Positions 1 through 10,137 of a DNA stretch of 64,000 nucleotides are shown here, piece after piece. Source of the DNA: Haliotis asinina (lineage: Eukaryota; Mollusca; Gastropoda; Lepetellida; Haliotidae); NCBI RefSeq assembly GCF_037392515.1, contig NC_090280.1, positions 20,460,618-20,524,617 on the forward strand, given 5' to 3'. The notes under the pieces are model-generated. The model was not told where the DNA came from. It was given only the letters and a program-made list of their open reading frames with translations, and made no database searches. Position numbers and translations under genes: made by a program. Every line of letters starts with the position of its first letter. Positions within the stretch are counted from its first letter, which is position 1.

Positions 1-98
1 AATTCAACAAATATGTAAATGAACTGCAATAGCCTTACTAGATACCTGAGGAGGCAAGGGGAGATGAATCTGTTCCCCTTCACAGATCTATTCTAGTG

Positions 99-262
99 AG
101 TGAGTGAGTGAGTGAGTTTAGCTTTACCAACATTCCAGCAAATTCAAAGCATATGACACAAGAAGCGGGCTTCCCACATTGAACCCATGTGGGGAACTGA
201 GCCCTTTTTATCGGTGTCACTAGCAAAAACTTTTAACTAGTAGGCTATTCAACTGCCCCTGT
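99..262 (-). repeat. tRNA-derived SINE, family A
   Basis: This is one copy of the commonest repeat here, seen in reverse complement. The element's own strand begins with a tRNA-like head (box A like TAGCCTAGTGG, box B like GGTTCGATTCC). It runs through a body with CAATATTCCAGCAATATCAC in complement and ends in (ACTC)n. The (GAGT)n run at 99-117 is that tail. The copy is old and diverged. Confidence 0.8.
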
Positions 263-351
263 AGTTGTCTAGAACAATGACAGTCTTTACAACCATCTTA
301 ACCTGGAACTACACAGACATACACACAGTAAGGCTGTAACTGGATACTGAC

Positions 352-3300
352 CATCTTCATCTTTGTGTCGGAGGGCGCCTGACAGTTCGGGCAGTTGGAC
401 CGGAACTCCATGACCTTGAAACATATAGGTAGTAACCATGGTGACGGAAATAAAGGTCATATTATGACATGCATGTTTTATCTAAGCTCAAAATTGAGTA
501 AGACATGGAAGGACTCCTTTCTAACATCAACTGACCTCATCATTGCTGACAGCTTCCCCATTTTTGGCAATATCTGGCGTCTCTTCTGTCTCCTCCTGAA
601 AATAGTAAGTATAGTTTTACAATGCTTTTAGCAATATTCCAGCATTATCGTAATGGACACCAGAAATGGGCCTCACACACTGCACGTACATGGGGAATCG
701 AACCTGTGTTAAGATGACCAAATACTTTATCCACTTGGCTACCCCTCCGCCCTGAAAATAGTCATCGAGTCTAGGGTTGAACGTATTAACATTGACCATT
801 GGGTCTAATATGTTCTAGGTGCAGATAAGTTAAAAATATATTCACCTGAGCATTAAAAGAGGCACAATAAGTGATTGAGTGAGAGTACCGATTTATGCCG
901 TTTTTAGCAGGTAGGGGCACACCAGAACTGGGCCTCAAACATTGTATCCATGAGGGGAATGGACCCTAGGTGTTCAGCGTGATCAGTTAATGCTTTAACC
1001 AGTAGGTTACCCCATTGTGCATGAATAATGCATGGAAATGGTTACACTAGCATGTATTGTTAATCACACATGGAAATGTTCTGAACTGGACCAGAATATA
1101 AGCAAACACACACTAGAAGTCACCTAAAATGCCACTTCAATCTTGCAAATCCATTATTCTCCACTTATTTCTCATGGTATGTTTTATTTAAATAATCATG
1201 GCAAAAGTCATTGACTTAATTGGTCACAACGAATGAGAGTGACCTCCCTTGAACATGCTAATGAAAACAATGCAATCCCGAAAGTATCTAATGCTGTATT
1301 TAGTAATACTTCAGCTTTGTCACAACGTCTTTACAGAGTAGTCAGCTGTAACATGTTGCATAGATCACAGCAGCATGTAATAATATCATGATATGAATTG
1401 AGGTTTGACAGCAAACAGCTTTACTTCCCCCCTCCCACAATGACCAGGGATGGCAACAGGAAAATTGGTTTTCAGCTGAAAACTTGATATTGTGTCATCG
1501 AATGGCAGTTCAGACGACTCACAAAATTGATCAGTTTGAAACATAATCAGCGGAAATCCGCAGATCAGCAGATTAGCACATCATTGTATCCAAATTGCGT
1601 TGATTGATGCTCATGTTGTTGATCACTTAAAACTGACCTTAAAATTTACAAACCGCTGCCATATAGCTGGAATATTGCTGAGAGCAGGGTTATACAATAA
1701 ATACACAAACATATCCACTGCTGTGCTACATACCTCGTTCAGTCCGAGGTGTTCATTCTGCTCTTTAGATCTGGTGTAGTGAGTGACGGTCATCTCTTTA
1801 TCACGCTTTGGCGCATGCGTGCTTCATGTTAAAGACAGTACAAGGATGGAGGTGAGTTAAAATGTTGACATTTCTTTTGTTTTCTTTTTAATTCCTATGG
1901 AAGGTTAATATTTGTATGTGGTTATTTCACTTCTATAGCGACCTTCATGCAGGTGTATGGCTATCTGTCCTTGTCCATGCTACAACAGTATTATAGACAA
2001 AGACAGCATGACGACAGCATGACGACACAGGACACGGGAAATGTACCCATGTGAGGAATCAAACCTGAATCTTCGGCGTGACAAGCACACGTTTTAACTA
2101 CTAAGTGACCCATGAAGATCCGGGTTAGAATTGGTCTTTAGTAATCCATTTTTGTCGTAAGAGGGGATTGACAGGATCAGGTCAGGCTTGCTGACCTGTG
2201 GAAACACCATGGCATATCGCAAGCATATTGATGCATGTTCATGATGTTGATGAACAGATTGTCTGGTCCAGACTCAATTGTTTACAGACCACTGCCAAAT
2301 AGTAGGGATGTTGTTAAATATGGGTATAAACCACAGACAAACCTAATGAAGGTATAAATATTTCAGGAAGGATATGGATTTTCAACGAAGCTGTTTCCTG
2401 ATGGGTCATCTACAACCTGAAACACAAACACACATTTATACAAACTGTATTTTTTTGGTGCACCTTTAGGAAACAGCACCAAAACTTCTCTGGACGAGGT
2501 TAGGATGACTCCACTCAATGAAATACATTAACCAGGCCTTTCAATCCCACAACCCTTTATTCTCACCATTCTCCCCACCGATAACCAGTGAGGTCTTAAC
2601 AATCCTCTCTGCTACTCCAAAACACATTGGTGTTACATACAACCTACCAGTTTAAAAGGTTCCTTCATTTCCCGTAGCTTTTCCAGTTTTTCCACAAAAG
2701 CATCAATCTGTGCCGCTATATCAGGATATTGGATCTGAAGAACACATGACATCAAATTTACCACAAACATGACAGTATGATAGTTTGGTTGGCTTTCCTA
2801 TCTGTTCAGTCACATGAGCCAAATAGCATGTCGTCTGTGAATTTTAGCTTTCATTTCAACAAATCCTAGTACACTTCCCATCTCTACTGCATGCTGCTTT
2901 CAACAATTTTCCACCAAAATCATGGCAGGGGATATCAGGCTTCAGACAGTGTATTCTTGTGGGGAATAGAACCAGGTCTTCATTGTGACAAGCGAATGTT
3001 TTAACCACTAAGCTGCCTACAGCCCTTTTAAGAAAAGTGTGTTGAGAAATTTTAAATGCATCCAAACTGATATGAGGAAAGTTCAGGAGAGTGATTATGG
3101 TTTTGCACCACTTAAAGCAATATTCCAGCAAAATATCACGTTGGGGGTCTGAGCGAGTGAGTATGGTTTTATGCCGTTTTTAACAATATGCCAGTAATAT
3201 CACAATGGGAACACCAGAAATGGGCTTCACACTTTGTACCCATGTGGAGAATCAAACTGTTTCAACCACTTGGCGATATCACTGCCTTGAGGAATGGTCA

Positions 3301-6300
3301 GCATACCCGACGTAGAACTTGATCCTGGTTCAGACCTTCCACTGCCCTTTGTATGATGCCTTCGACTGTTGTCAACACTGGAACAATCATCACGTAACAT
3401 CCTCAGCTCACATGGGTATTTACTCGATGTTTCAATCCTCAAACTGATAGTTTTGTGAAAGAGGGCAACACCATGTCCACTTGTATTACTATTAGCAATA
3501 TTCCAAGCAATATCATGGCAGGAGACAGCAAAAATGAGCTTCACACATGTGGGGAATCGAAACTGGGTTTTCGGTGTGACAGGCTAATGCTTTAACTTCT
3601 GGACTACCTCTGGACTACCCCCCGAACCCAACAATGACAGGGTGGTGAATAGTTTGATGTAAAAACCAACAGTCATACTTACCTCCCTTATTTGGCGGTG
3701 ACTCAAACTCAAGCTCTGGAATTGACACAGTGGCAAAATTTGTCTGCACTACTTGCCTATTTAAATCCTAGAAAAAAAAAAAATGAAATATTGTCTATGA
3801 AACTACTGACTCAGTTAAATTTTAGCGAATCAACTTGACCACAATACTTAAATCTGGAGATGTAGTTAGTCATATCTTGAATATAATGGATATGGTGTTA
3901 TCTATTTGCAGAAACTATACAGTATGGTCATGGTTTAATACATAACATGGACGACTGACTGTTACCGGGGTACAAATCAAATCTGTATATATATCATTAT
4001 TGATATTTTTAATATTAAATATGAAATGATAAACACAATCAATTTGAGACATCTGACAGACAAAACATGGAATGGTACGTGTTGTTAAATCAGAAGTTAA
4101 GTATTGTAGCATTTCAGAGCAAAACAAACAAAATAATCATCATGTCACGTATCACTGCCTGAAAACTCACAAAGCACTTTTGGAATAGTGTATCATTTCA
4201 TTACGTTTGTCAATGCAATAACTGGTTCCATAAACAAGGTCAGGAAGGGTGGGGAAAGGGGATGGGGGTTAGGTTCAGAGGAGATGGAGACAGTGTTGTT
4301 GGCAAGAGAGGGGTTGATGAGAGAGAGATTTGGGTCAGTGGGGTTGGTGTGGGGTTAGGGTATAGGAGCTTGGTAAGATTGAGAGGGATGAAGAGAGTGG
4401 GGTCAGGGTTGAGGGAGTTGGTATAAGCGTTGGAGAGAGTGGGGTTAGGGGAGTTAATGAGAATGTTGGAGAGAGTGATGTTAGGCAGTGAGTTGGTGGG
4501 AGGGTTGGAGTGAGTGCGGTTATGGTCAGGTGAGTTGGTGAGAGGGTTGGAGAGAGTGTGGTTAGGGTCAGGTGAGTTGGTGAGAGGGTTGGAGTGAGTG
4601 TGGTTAGGGTCAGGTGAGTTGGTGAGAGGGTTGGAGAGAGTGATGTTAGGCAGTGAGTTGGTGAGAGGGTTGGAGTGAGTGTGGTTAGGGTCAGGTGAGT
4701 TGGTGAGAGAGTTGGAGAGAGTGATGTTAGGCAGTGAGTTGGTGAGAGGGTTGGAGTGAGTGTGGTTAGGTTCAGGTGAGTTGGTGAGAGGGTTGGAGTG
4801 AGTGTGGTGAGGGTCAGGTGAGTTGGTGAGAGGGTTGGAGTGAGTGTGGTGAGGGTCAGGTGAGTTGGTGAGAGAGTTGGAGAGAGTGATGTTAGGCAGT
4901 GAGTTGGTGGGAGGGTTGGAGTGAGTGCGGTTATGGTCAGGGGAGTTGGTGGGAGGGTTGGAGAGAGTGTGGTTAGGGTCAGGTGAGTTGGTGAGAGGGT
5001 TGGAGAAAGTGATGTTAGGCAGTGAGTTGGTGAGAGGGTTGGAGTGAGTGTGGTTAGGGTCAGGTGAGTTGGTGAGAGGGTTGGAGAGAGTGTGGTTAGG
5101 GTCAGGTGAGTTGGTGAGAGGGTTGGAGAGAGTGATGTTAGGCAGTGAGTTGGTGGGAGGGTTGGAGTGAGTGCGGTTATGGTCAGGGGAGTTGGTGAGA
5201 GGGTTGGAGAGAGTGATGTTAGGCAGTGAGTTGGTGAGAGGATTGGAGTGAGTGTGGTGAGGGTCAGGTGAGTTGGTGAGAGGGTTGGAGAGAGTGTGGT
5301 TAGGGTCAGGTGAGTTGGTGAGAGAGTTGGAGGGAGTGATGTTGGGCAGTGAGTTGGTGGGAGGGTTGGAGTGAGTGTGGTTAGGGTCAGGTGAGAGAGT
5401 TGGAGAGAGTGATGTTAGGCAGTGAGTTGGTGGGAGGGTTGGAGTGAGTGTGGTTAGGGTCAGGTGAGTTGGTGAGAGGGTTGGAGAGAGTGATGTTAGG
5501 CAGTGAGTTGGTGAGAGGGTTGGAGTGAGTGTGGTTATGGTCAGGGGAGTTGGTGAGAGGGTTGGAGAGAGTGATGTTAGGCAGTGAGTTGGTGAGAGGG
5601 TTGGAGTGAGTGTGGTTAGGGTCAGGTGAGTTGGTGAGAGGGTTGGAGTGAGTGTGGTTAGGGTCGGGGGAGTTGGTGAGCAAGTTGAGAGGGTGGGGTT
5701 AGGGACGGGAATTGGTGGAGTAGGGTTAGATGAGATGTGGGTTGGATGTTAGATGTAGGTTGGTGAGATGTGGGCTGGAATCCAAAAGACTGATCCTTCA
5801 AACAAACTTAATTGCATTACACAAGGAAAGCAATGACAGGCTGAGTAAGGTAACTGTTCCACTCACTTCTTTGTGTTTGATAAGGACCTCATAACGCACT
5901 CCTCTGTCTTGTATCCTTCCACCAGGCTGTAGTTCCGCATTCCGATAACCACAGTGATCACAGGTGAATGAAGACACAATCACTTCTCGGAAAAATGGAA
6001 TCCTTGTTAAAAATAATCTTGTAGTGCCCTGAAAATAAAACAATAATGAACAGGTGAGAACAGGTGAAAAATACCTGCTTATTTCAACATGGCTGATCAA
6101 ATGAATTTTTTGAAAGGTGTTCAGAAGCCAAACAAAAATGAATATGTGACAAGCATTTACTTGATGAAGGAGCAAGAATAAAATCTGAAACATTATGTAA
6201 AGTTGTATTCCACAACTTCTAAAATGCCAATCAAACAGATCATATGTAGGGAATTATGATACTCCACTGACATCGACCTCTTTGGCAAAAAAAGATCAAA

Positions 6301-6515
6301 ATTATTTATACTGTAATCAAATTGCCTTTGATTGAAGAGGAACACTAAATATTATTGCCTTTTCTTCCATAAACTGCTTCCTGAGTACTGACCTGGTCCT
6401 CACAGTTGACACAAAAGCTCTCGATCTCTGTAATCTCTGGGGTGCTTTCATCACAAGTGATGTCTCGGAATAGTGGTGCACCCTCAATGGTGGATTCCTG
6501 CTGCTCGTCTGCCAT
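352..6515 (-). CDS. ZPR1: ZPR1 zinc finger protein, first 259 residues (nine exons; 3' part outside window)
   Basis: Coding exons in order on the minus strand are 6393-6515, 5867-6028, 3683-3767, 3307-3377, 2648-2734, 2376-2416, 1734-1818, 536-595 and 352-414. Together they give 259 residues in one frame. The start is the ATG at 6515 (MADEQQESTIEGAPLF); it is preceded by an acceptor-like TTGTCTTGCAG, so an untranslated first exon further right is likely. The first zinc finger has Cys35/Cys38 and Cys64/Cys67, followed by the family stretch RIPFFREVIVSSF. The alpha-helical hairpin contains LTTVEG, and DDPSGNSFVENPHAP is almost identical to the animal family. The last exon opens the second zinc finger with NCPNC (Cys246/Cys249). 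The human protein has about 460 residues, so roughly 200 lie beyond the left edge. In other animals ZPR1 binds eEF1A and acts with SMN. The introns carry many SINEs and a 1.5-kb minisatellite. Identification is secure; the untranslated ends are not visible. Confidence 0.95.
613..752 (-). repeat. SINE family A copy in a ZPR1 intron
   Basis: Body and tRNA-like head are both visible, including GGGGAATCGAACCTG (box B in complement). The (GAGT)n tail is missing. Confidence 0.8.
871..1019 (-). repeat. SINE family A copy in a ZPR1 intron
   Basis: Nearly full length but diverged, with a short GAGT tail, the body, and the box-A end TAGGTTACCCCA. Confidence 0.75.
1600..1700 (+). repeat. SINE family B, 3' fragment
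   Basis: Shows the family-B body (TTGATGCTCATG...GTTGATCACT, then CCGCTGCCATATAGCTGGAA). Family B shares its last 40 bases or so with family A but has a different, non-tRNA-like head. Confidence 0.7.
2027..2113 (-). repeat. SINE family A fragment inside the U12-type intron
   Basis: The head half only, with the box-B complement GGAATCAAACCTGAATC and CTTCGGCGTGACAAGC. Confidence 0.7.
2114..2338 (+). repeat. SINE family B copy inside the U12-type intron
   Basis: Runs from the head (GAAGATCCGGGTTAGAATTG) through GTCTGGTCCAGACTCAATTG to a decayed tail. It directly abuts the fragment before it. Confidence 0.75.
2895..3023 (-). repeat. SINE family A copy in a ZPR1 intron
   Basis: Diverged body and head. 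GTGACAAGCGAATG and TTTTAACCACTAAGCTGCC mark the tRNA-like end. Confidence 0.7.
3151..3284 (-). repeat. SINE family A copy beside ZPR1 exon 4
   Basis: Short GAGT tail, then the body (ATATGCCAGTAATATCACAA) and a shortened head. It ends about 20 bp from the exon's 5' splice site at 3306. Confidence 0.75.
3484..3622 (-). repeat. SINE family A copy in a ZPR1 intron
   Basis: Body, GGGGAATCGAAACTGGG (box B in complement) and a head with a small internal duplication (CTGGACTACC twice). Confidence 0.75.
4230..5720. repeat. 1.5-kb minisatellite in ZPR1 intron 2 (39- and 42-bp units)
   Basis: About 30 tandem units on a G-rich strand. Two unit types recur: a 42-bp one beginning GTGGTTAGGGTCAGGTGAGT and a 39-bp one beginning GATGTTAGGCAGTGAGTTGG. 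They alternate irregularly and share GTTGGTGAGAGGGTTGGAG. Both lengths are multiples of three, so long reading frames cross the array on the minus strand; these are not genes. The array ends near 4230 and 5720 in looser GGTTGG-rich sequence. Confidence 0.9.
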
Positions 6516-9500
6516 ACTGGTATTCTTGCTGCAAGACAATTCTACATTAACCAGCCATAAACTGTTTGTAAAGAAAAAATTGACTGAACCATCACAAGGG
6601 TGAGTGAGTATGGTTTTACTTGAGAAGTACAAGTGTTGACAAAGTTTACCTGGCTGTCCTTTTCTCTGCTTCCCTCCCACGTAATAAACAGTGAAGTGAA
6701 TTTCTAACTGATGAAAAAGAGTTTGGGTACAGGTTTTTCATGAACATCTTGCCCCGTAATATTTATCAACTACCTTTCTAAACGGTACAGTTACAGAATA
6801 CTGGATACCTTGTGTGACGTCACACGAACCCTAATGCAAACACTAAGTCTTACCCGATTGTACACCTTACCCTAACCCTAACCAAATGTAAACTTAGTCT
6901 AATCTGACTCTCATTTCAACGGGGGAAAACTGAAAAATATTTAACAGAAGTCGTAAAGGGCCCAAACTGTAAAATATGAATGAAAGTCAAGATACTGGGA
7001 CTTGTAACGCTGAAAACTGTGATCAAGTTATGTGTTATCAATAACCGGGACTTCGCACCGTACAATAGGATCCTTGGGTTATAGCTAAAACGGCACCACA
7101 GCAGAACGGCACCAAAATCGTTTGGTGAAAATGACACCAAATTGGCGAAAACGGCTATTGATCAAAGGGCTAAAACGTCACCATATATCAAACATTGTTA
7201 TATTGACTTTATTATTATGTTGACTTTATTGTTTAATTGTTTGTAATGTTTAGATGTTTATTTCTCAAGTTATCAAGCAATCTTTTGGGTTGTTTGGTGG
7301 TCCTGAAAAGGACCTTTGAGATAAGAGTTTATTAAACTCAATGGATGGGCCCATGAATTGCCGCATATCTCGTCAGGAGTTCGGACAAGGAAAGATCGCC
7401 ATCCTTGAACTGGTTCCACAGTGAGAAAACCTCATCATGCCTTGCCGATGACGTTTACAATCCAATAACGTCTACTTACCTAATATATATGTTTTTATTT
7501 CACAAAGTCTATTAACGAAACACTAAATGTTTATCCAAAGTTCACAATACAATAAAGTCATCATATCAATGTTCATCCTTTTTAAAATTGTATATGGTGA
7601 CGTTTTCGCCATAACATTTGTAGCCGTTTTCGCTAAGGGAAAGTTCCGTTCTGTCCAAACAGTGACGTTTTCGCCAGGTGCCGTTTTGCTGTGGTGACGT
7701 TTTAGCCCGGATCCTAGGCATGCAGGAACACGACGTTTAGCTTGCTGAACTACCGGATCCTGGATGAAGCGTTTCATGCCCCTGTGAGTCAAGATCCTGT
7801 CATTGTTACACCCATAGACTTAGATGATTCTATGAACGATTAGGTTAACGAATTTGTAAACAATTCAAACAATAAAAAGATAACAAGGTGAAAGCAGACG
7901 ACCTGCATGTCACACTTCGAGAAAAATCTCTAAAGAAACTAGTCTCATCATTTGACAATCAACTCATGGATGTCTTCGTGAGCTTATGGTTCAGTCAGTG
8001 TGATATTCTAACTTCGCCTTGTCATGAACAGATTGTTATAAATTATATTTCAAAACGTTTTACCTCTTTCAACAGGTCAGGGATATATGTATCAATATAT
8101 TTCCCAAACACGTGCACATGCAATAACACCGGAAGTTTTTGTAATGCGTGAAAGCATTCGGCATTAATCGTACATTTACGATTATTCGTTGATAAACTCG
8201 TACTCTGATACAGAGCCGACATCATTAAATGTGAAACGTTTAGAATTCGGAAATACCGCTGTATGGAGCTGACAATTACGTGAACTCTACTACAGAGCGT
8301 CCGAGTAAGTCAGCGCAGGAGTCATTATTTTAGGCATAATATTGTCAATGTGGGGAGCACTGTCCCGAGGCTGAGTAGTTCCGATTGTTATGAAGCAACG
8401 ACATCTAAGCCGGTTCCCGGCTTCCCGTGCGCATTTCAATTTGCTTTTGCTGTGATATGAGATATTACAGACGAGACCCGGTGTGTATTGGCGATTTACT
8501 TATGAAAAATGCAAACTCTTAAAATGATCTGATTTACTAGTTTTTGGTAAGAATTTCACCCGTACCCACAATAAAGTTTAACGACGAGGAATTATTTCTT
8601 TTAGTGGCATTTTCACGCAGATCTACTTTTTTTATGATTATGTTATGGGATATTTATATAGCATGCTCAAGGTGTAGTCCAGCATATAACTAGACGACTT
8701 CGCACTATACCAAGGTGTGCTCGACGTCTCGATGTAGGCTTTGGCTGGAATACGAGTTTATTCATATGAACTAGCTCAAGGTGCTGGTATGTTTTCCCCT
8801 GGATCATTGGATGTCAATCTCGCCCATCCTATTATCAATCTCAACTCCCTGGGGATAACACAACTCTTGCTGCTTCTATGTGCAGTGAGGTAATGTGACT
8901 TTCTCATCCTTACGAGATACCCAGTCACAGCTCAGTGGACTTGGACATATAGTCACAGTACTTTGTCCGCTTTTACTGCACATTGCTACATCCTCACATT
9001 TAGGTGTGCTTGCACTTATTTATTCGTGTGGACGCATTTCACAAAGCTTGTAAACCCAAGATCTTGTAACTTTTCTTGTAGCATTCATACCTCCTGTCAG
9101 TAATACTGACATACAGCAATCCTAGAGCTATGAGAGCTGTGTGAAACAGGACCCTGTTCATTTACCATTGGAAAAGGCGCCTAACTCGGAGCTTGTGTTT
9201 GAATCCTTCATGGGCCTCCAATGGTGGAGCCTGAAGGGGTGGATCAGGCGGTTCGAAACGCACACACCCAACAGCCCTACCCTCTACACCTTTTTGAAAA
9301 TGACTTATGATCACATTGAAGTTTTTTCTTGCATTGACGGAGCCAGTGTAGGGGTTCGTGGGGTTCGAAATTCCTGGATCCACCAATGGACTCAGCCTCC
9401 AAAAGAACTAAAATGGTTACTTCACTAAGAAAGTGTGATCCCAAATATGTAACGCTGTATTTGACCAGTTCTAAATGGCATCGTGTATTCATACTTCCAC

Positions 9501-9887
9501 GGATTGTCTAGAAGTCAGTGATTTGATCCCAGGCCAGGGCAGGTTAAGTAGAGCGATGGTTCTTCTTGTTACCTTGCCTTGAAATTGATAATCATCCACA
9601 TAAACAGGATATGAAACTACCCTAAATATACCGGATAAAATATGGGTATCTGCAAAGTTTGAAATTTGGGATCATGATCTATTTATTCATTGACCGAATG
9701 ATAAAATATCAATCAAAAAATACAAATATCCCTAACTTATTTTGTCCAGTATAGATATTGAAGATAGTCAGCAAAAATTAAGATATTACTTCTGAAATTT
9801 AATAAAAATATTTATTGTTTTGATATACTCTGAAAAGTCTGGACTAGCTGACTAATAAGATATACACGTCTGTTACACTAATGAAGG
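6516..9887. other. Upstream region of ZPR1; no host coding exon seen
   Basis: This holds a fragment of SINE tail near 6600 and a stretch with CCCTAACCCTAACC near 6870. It also holds the long-TIR element at 7066-7716 and unique AT-rich sequence. The ZPR1 promoter and any untranslated first exon should lie here, possibly in the more CpG-containing stretch 8230-8480, but I cannot place them. Small open frames at 9141-9428 and elsewhere show no recognisable family. Confidence 0.5.
7066..7716. mobile_element. Non-autonomous DNA element with roughly 125-bp terminal inverted repeats
   Basis: The left arm (7066-7187) and right arm (7589-7716) are inverted copies with gaps. Both start TAGGATCC, continue with GCTAAAACGGCACCACAGCA (GTCACC for GGCACC on the right), repeat the theme GGCGAAAACG, and finish near AAACGTCACCATATA. 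The middle, about 400 bp, is AT-rich and has no transposase. The flanking TA on each side could be the target duplication. I do not recognise the superfamily. Confidence 0.8.
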
Positions 9888-10137
9888 TGAGTGAGTGAAC
9901 TGTTTTACGACGCTTTTAGCAATATTCCAGCAATATCACGGTGGGGAACATCAGAAAATGGGTTGTTTGAGTGGCATTTTAGAAGTTGAGGTGTACAAAT
10001 AGGACAAATTGTATGGATAACAACTTCTTTATTGCGTGGTTGTCCTATCAGAAAATGGGCTCCATACATAGTACCCATGTGGAAAATCAAACCAGTCTTT
10101 GGCGTGATGTTAACCACCAGGCTGCCCAACTGCTCCC
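9888..10137 (-). repeat. SINE family A copy interrupted by an 84-bp insertion
   Basis: The tail and body run from 9888 to 9962, then a foreign 84-bp sequence intervenes, and the SINE resumes at 10047 through its head to 10137. Confidence 0.85.
9963..10046. mobile_element. 84-bp insertion with 13-bp target-site duplication
   Basis: The insert is flanked by perfect copies of ATCAGAAAATGGG (9950-9962 and 10047-10059). Its sequence (TTGTTTGAGTGGCATTTTAG ... AACTTCTTTATTGCGTGGTT) recurs with few changes at about 45365-45450. Two copies plus a duplicated target mark it as mobile DNA, probably a very short retroposed element. The source family is not recognised. Confidence 0.8.

Larger units (their letters stand above)
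1819..2375 (-). other. ZPR1: U12-type (minor spliceosome) AT-AC intron of ZPR1
   Basis: On the minus strand the exon ending GAAAATCC is followed at 2375 by ATATCCTTCC, the U12 donor consensus. The intron ends at 1819 in AC. A branch-site-like TCTTTAAC lies about ten bases before that end, and there is no usual pyrimidine tract. Joining across it gives SFVENPHAPKRDKE, which matches the ZPR1 family exactly where expected. No GT or GC donor is available: reading on gives a stop within five codons. The intron holds a partial family-A SINE and a family-B SINE. Confidence 0.9.

Noticed and set aside
2376-2416. Stop codon right after NPYPS in ZPR1, suggesting a broken gene
   Set aside because: Explained by the AT-AC intron; the true continuation is NPHAPKRD at 1818.
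5387-5683. 98-codon open frame with LTNSPDPNHTHSNP repeats on the minus strand
   Set aside because: It is a translation of the minisatellite, whose units are multiples of three. There is no start context and no family.
6866-6892. Interstitial telomere repeat (CCCTAACCCTAACC, also near 54040-54090)
   Set aside because: Only two or three imperfect units in otherwise unique sequence or inside a fold-back element; TTAGGG in the 4.2-5.7-kb minisatellite is incidental.
7523-7792. 89-codon minus-strand open frame
   Set aside because: It runs through the right arm of the long-TIR element and its flank.
9141-9428. 95-codon plus-strand open frame
   Set aside because: No recognised family, and equally long frames exist on the other strand. 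The sequence contains imperfect inverted pieces (CCAATGGTGGA) that suggest decayed repeat DNA.
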